Assembly: GCF_019492055.1 (NCBI RefSeq)
Contig: NZ_JAICBX010000004.1
Span: 124,001 to 188,000 of the forward strand
Length of the DNA: 64,000 nt
Reading direction: 5' to 3'
Source of the DNA: Flavimaribacter sediminis
GTDB taxonomy: Bacteria; Pseudomonadota; Alphaproteobacteria; Rhizobiales; Rhizobiaceae
Position 1 is the stretch's first letter. Every line of letters starts with the position of its first letter. The translations under genes were made by a program, and so were the position numbers. Of this stretch, positions 63,619-64,000 are shown piece after piece. The notes below the pieces were generated by a model. That model saw only the letters and a program-made list of their open reading frames with translations. It was not told the origin of the DNA and ran no database searches.

Positions 63619-64000
63619 TTAAGGCTGTTCCAGAGCCATAACTTTCAAGGTCTCCTCGCGAATTTCGGCGAGGATTTCCCTCTTGTAGTCGGTAAAGCGC
63701 GGATCGGTCAGCAACTCGAAGGAGCGAGGCCTCTCGAGGTCAATGGCGATGTCCCTCTTGACCCGGCCCGGACGACTGGCGAGCACGATCACGCGATCGG
63801 ACAGGAAAACAGCCTCATCGACATCATGGGTGACGAAAAGCACAGTGACCTTATGCTCTTCCCAGACCTTCAGCAGAAGCTCCTGCATCATGCCGCGCGT
63901 CTGTGCATCGAGAGCGCCAAAGGGTTCATCCATCAGCAAAATGGAAGGTTTGTAGACGAGCGCCCGGGCGATGGCCACACGCTGGCGCATACCGCCGGAG
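63619..64000 (-). CDS. ABC transporter ATPase, nitrate/sulphonate/taurine type (C-terminal part)
   Basis: The gene runs off the right edge; about 127 C-terminal residues are visible. They start in the signature SGGMRQRVAIARALV and include Walker B LLMDEPFGALD, TRGMMQELLLKVWEE, the H-loop FVTHDVDEAVFLSD and the SRPGRV segment typical of SsuB/TauB/NrtD ATPases. This branch imports sulphonates, nitrate, pyrimidine precursors and similar small molecules. It would be transcribed before the HisD-like gene, which starts about 30 bases after its stop, so the two may serve one substrate. Confidence 0.93.
   Translation of the reverse strand, partial: SGGMRQRVAIARALVYKPSILLMDEPFGALDAQTRGMMQELLLKVWEEHKVTVLFVTHDVDEAVFLSDRVIVLASRPGRVKRDIAIDLERPRSFELLTDPRFTDYKREILAEIREETLKVMALEQP

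Noticed and set aside
1-64000. tRNA, rRNA, CRISPR, integrase, transposase or prophage features
   Set aside because: I looked through the intergenic regions and reading frames and found none. A tRNA or covariance scan would settle small RNA genes.

Overview
The window is GC-rich, tightly packed bacterial chromosome from an alphaproteobacterium, most likely of the order Hyphomicrobiales (Rhizobiales). The evidence is gene content: a Ros/MucR regulator, a feuN-feuP-feuQ locus beside cycHJKL-type cytochrome c maturation genes, and DUF5330, DUF1491 and DUF2336 proteins. Genus cannot be fixed from the sequence alone. I see no rRNA, tRNA, CRISPR array, prophage or insertion sequence.

Layout. 1-5 kb: end of an OprB-type porin, a small membrane protein, a CPBP intramembrane protease, a secreted alpha/beta hydrolase, and an amino-acid-type binding protein broken by an in-frame TGA. 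5.3-10.2 kb: an exported redox group (di-haem peroxidase, multicopper oxidase, SMP-30 protein). 10.2-14.2 kb: siderophore-interacting reductase, oligopeptidase B, a small SH3-like protein and MsrB. 14.5-20.4 kb: a complete seven-gene mrpABCDEFG cation/proton antiporter operon with overlapping genes. 20.4-22.0 kb: an AT-rich gap, mucR, sufE and a DUF5330 protein. 22.3-30.3 kb: a membrane histidine-kinase homologue whose phospho-accepting His is Asp, with peptidoglycan-binding and DUF1491 genes downstream; DUF2336; a DUF1214/DUF1254 pair; a class A penicillin-binding protein; a YcgN protein. 30.3-34.9 kb: a metallophosphoesterase, feuNPQ and a lipoprotein. 35.0-40.4 kb: ccmI-ccmE-ccmF-ccmH (cycHJKL) and a hydrolase-OsmC fusion.

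40.4-64 kb is accessory and mostly about uptake and catabolism. A LysR regulator diverges from three small genes. Next come two ABC importers separated by a DeoR regulator: a PhnSTU-type (2-aminoethylphosphonate-like) set whose binding-protein gene is frameshifted, and a Ugp-type set. Sequences resembling PHO boxes precede both, which suggests phosphate-starvation control and phosphorus-containing substrates. An IclR regulator then diverges from a six-gene operon: GMC oxidoreductase, aldehyde dehydrogenase, D-threonine-aldolase-like PLP enzyme and a TRAP transporter. Its intergenic region holds a good promoter overlapped by two tandem inverted repeats, the likely IclR operator. The order implies uptake of an organic acid, alcohol or hydroxy amino acid, aldol cleavage and oxidation, by a route I cannot match to a known pathway. 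The right edge carries, on the minus strand, a histidinol-dehydrogenase homologue with altered zinc and substrate ligands and the end of an SsuB/TauB-type ATPase, probably a second catabolic unit.

The strongest candidates for new biology are the IclR-GMC-ALDH-aldolase-TRAP unit, the HisD-like enzyme, the kinase homologue without a phospho-acceptor, and the peroxidase/multicopper oxidase/SMP-30 group.
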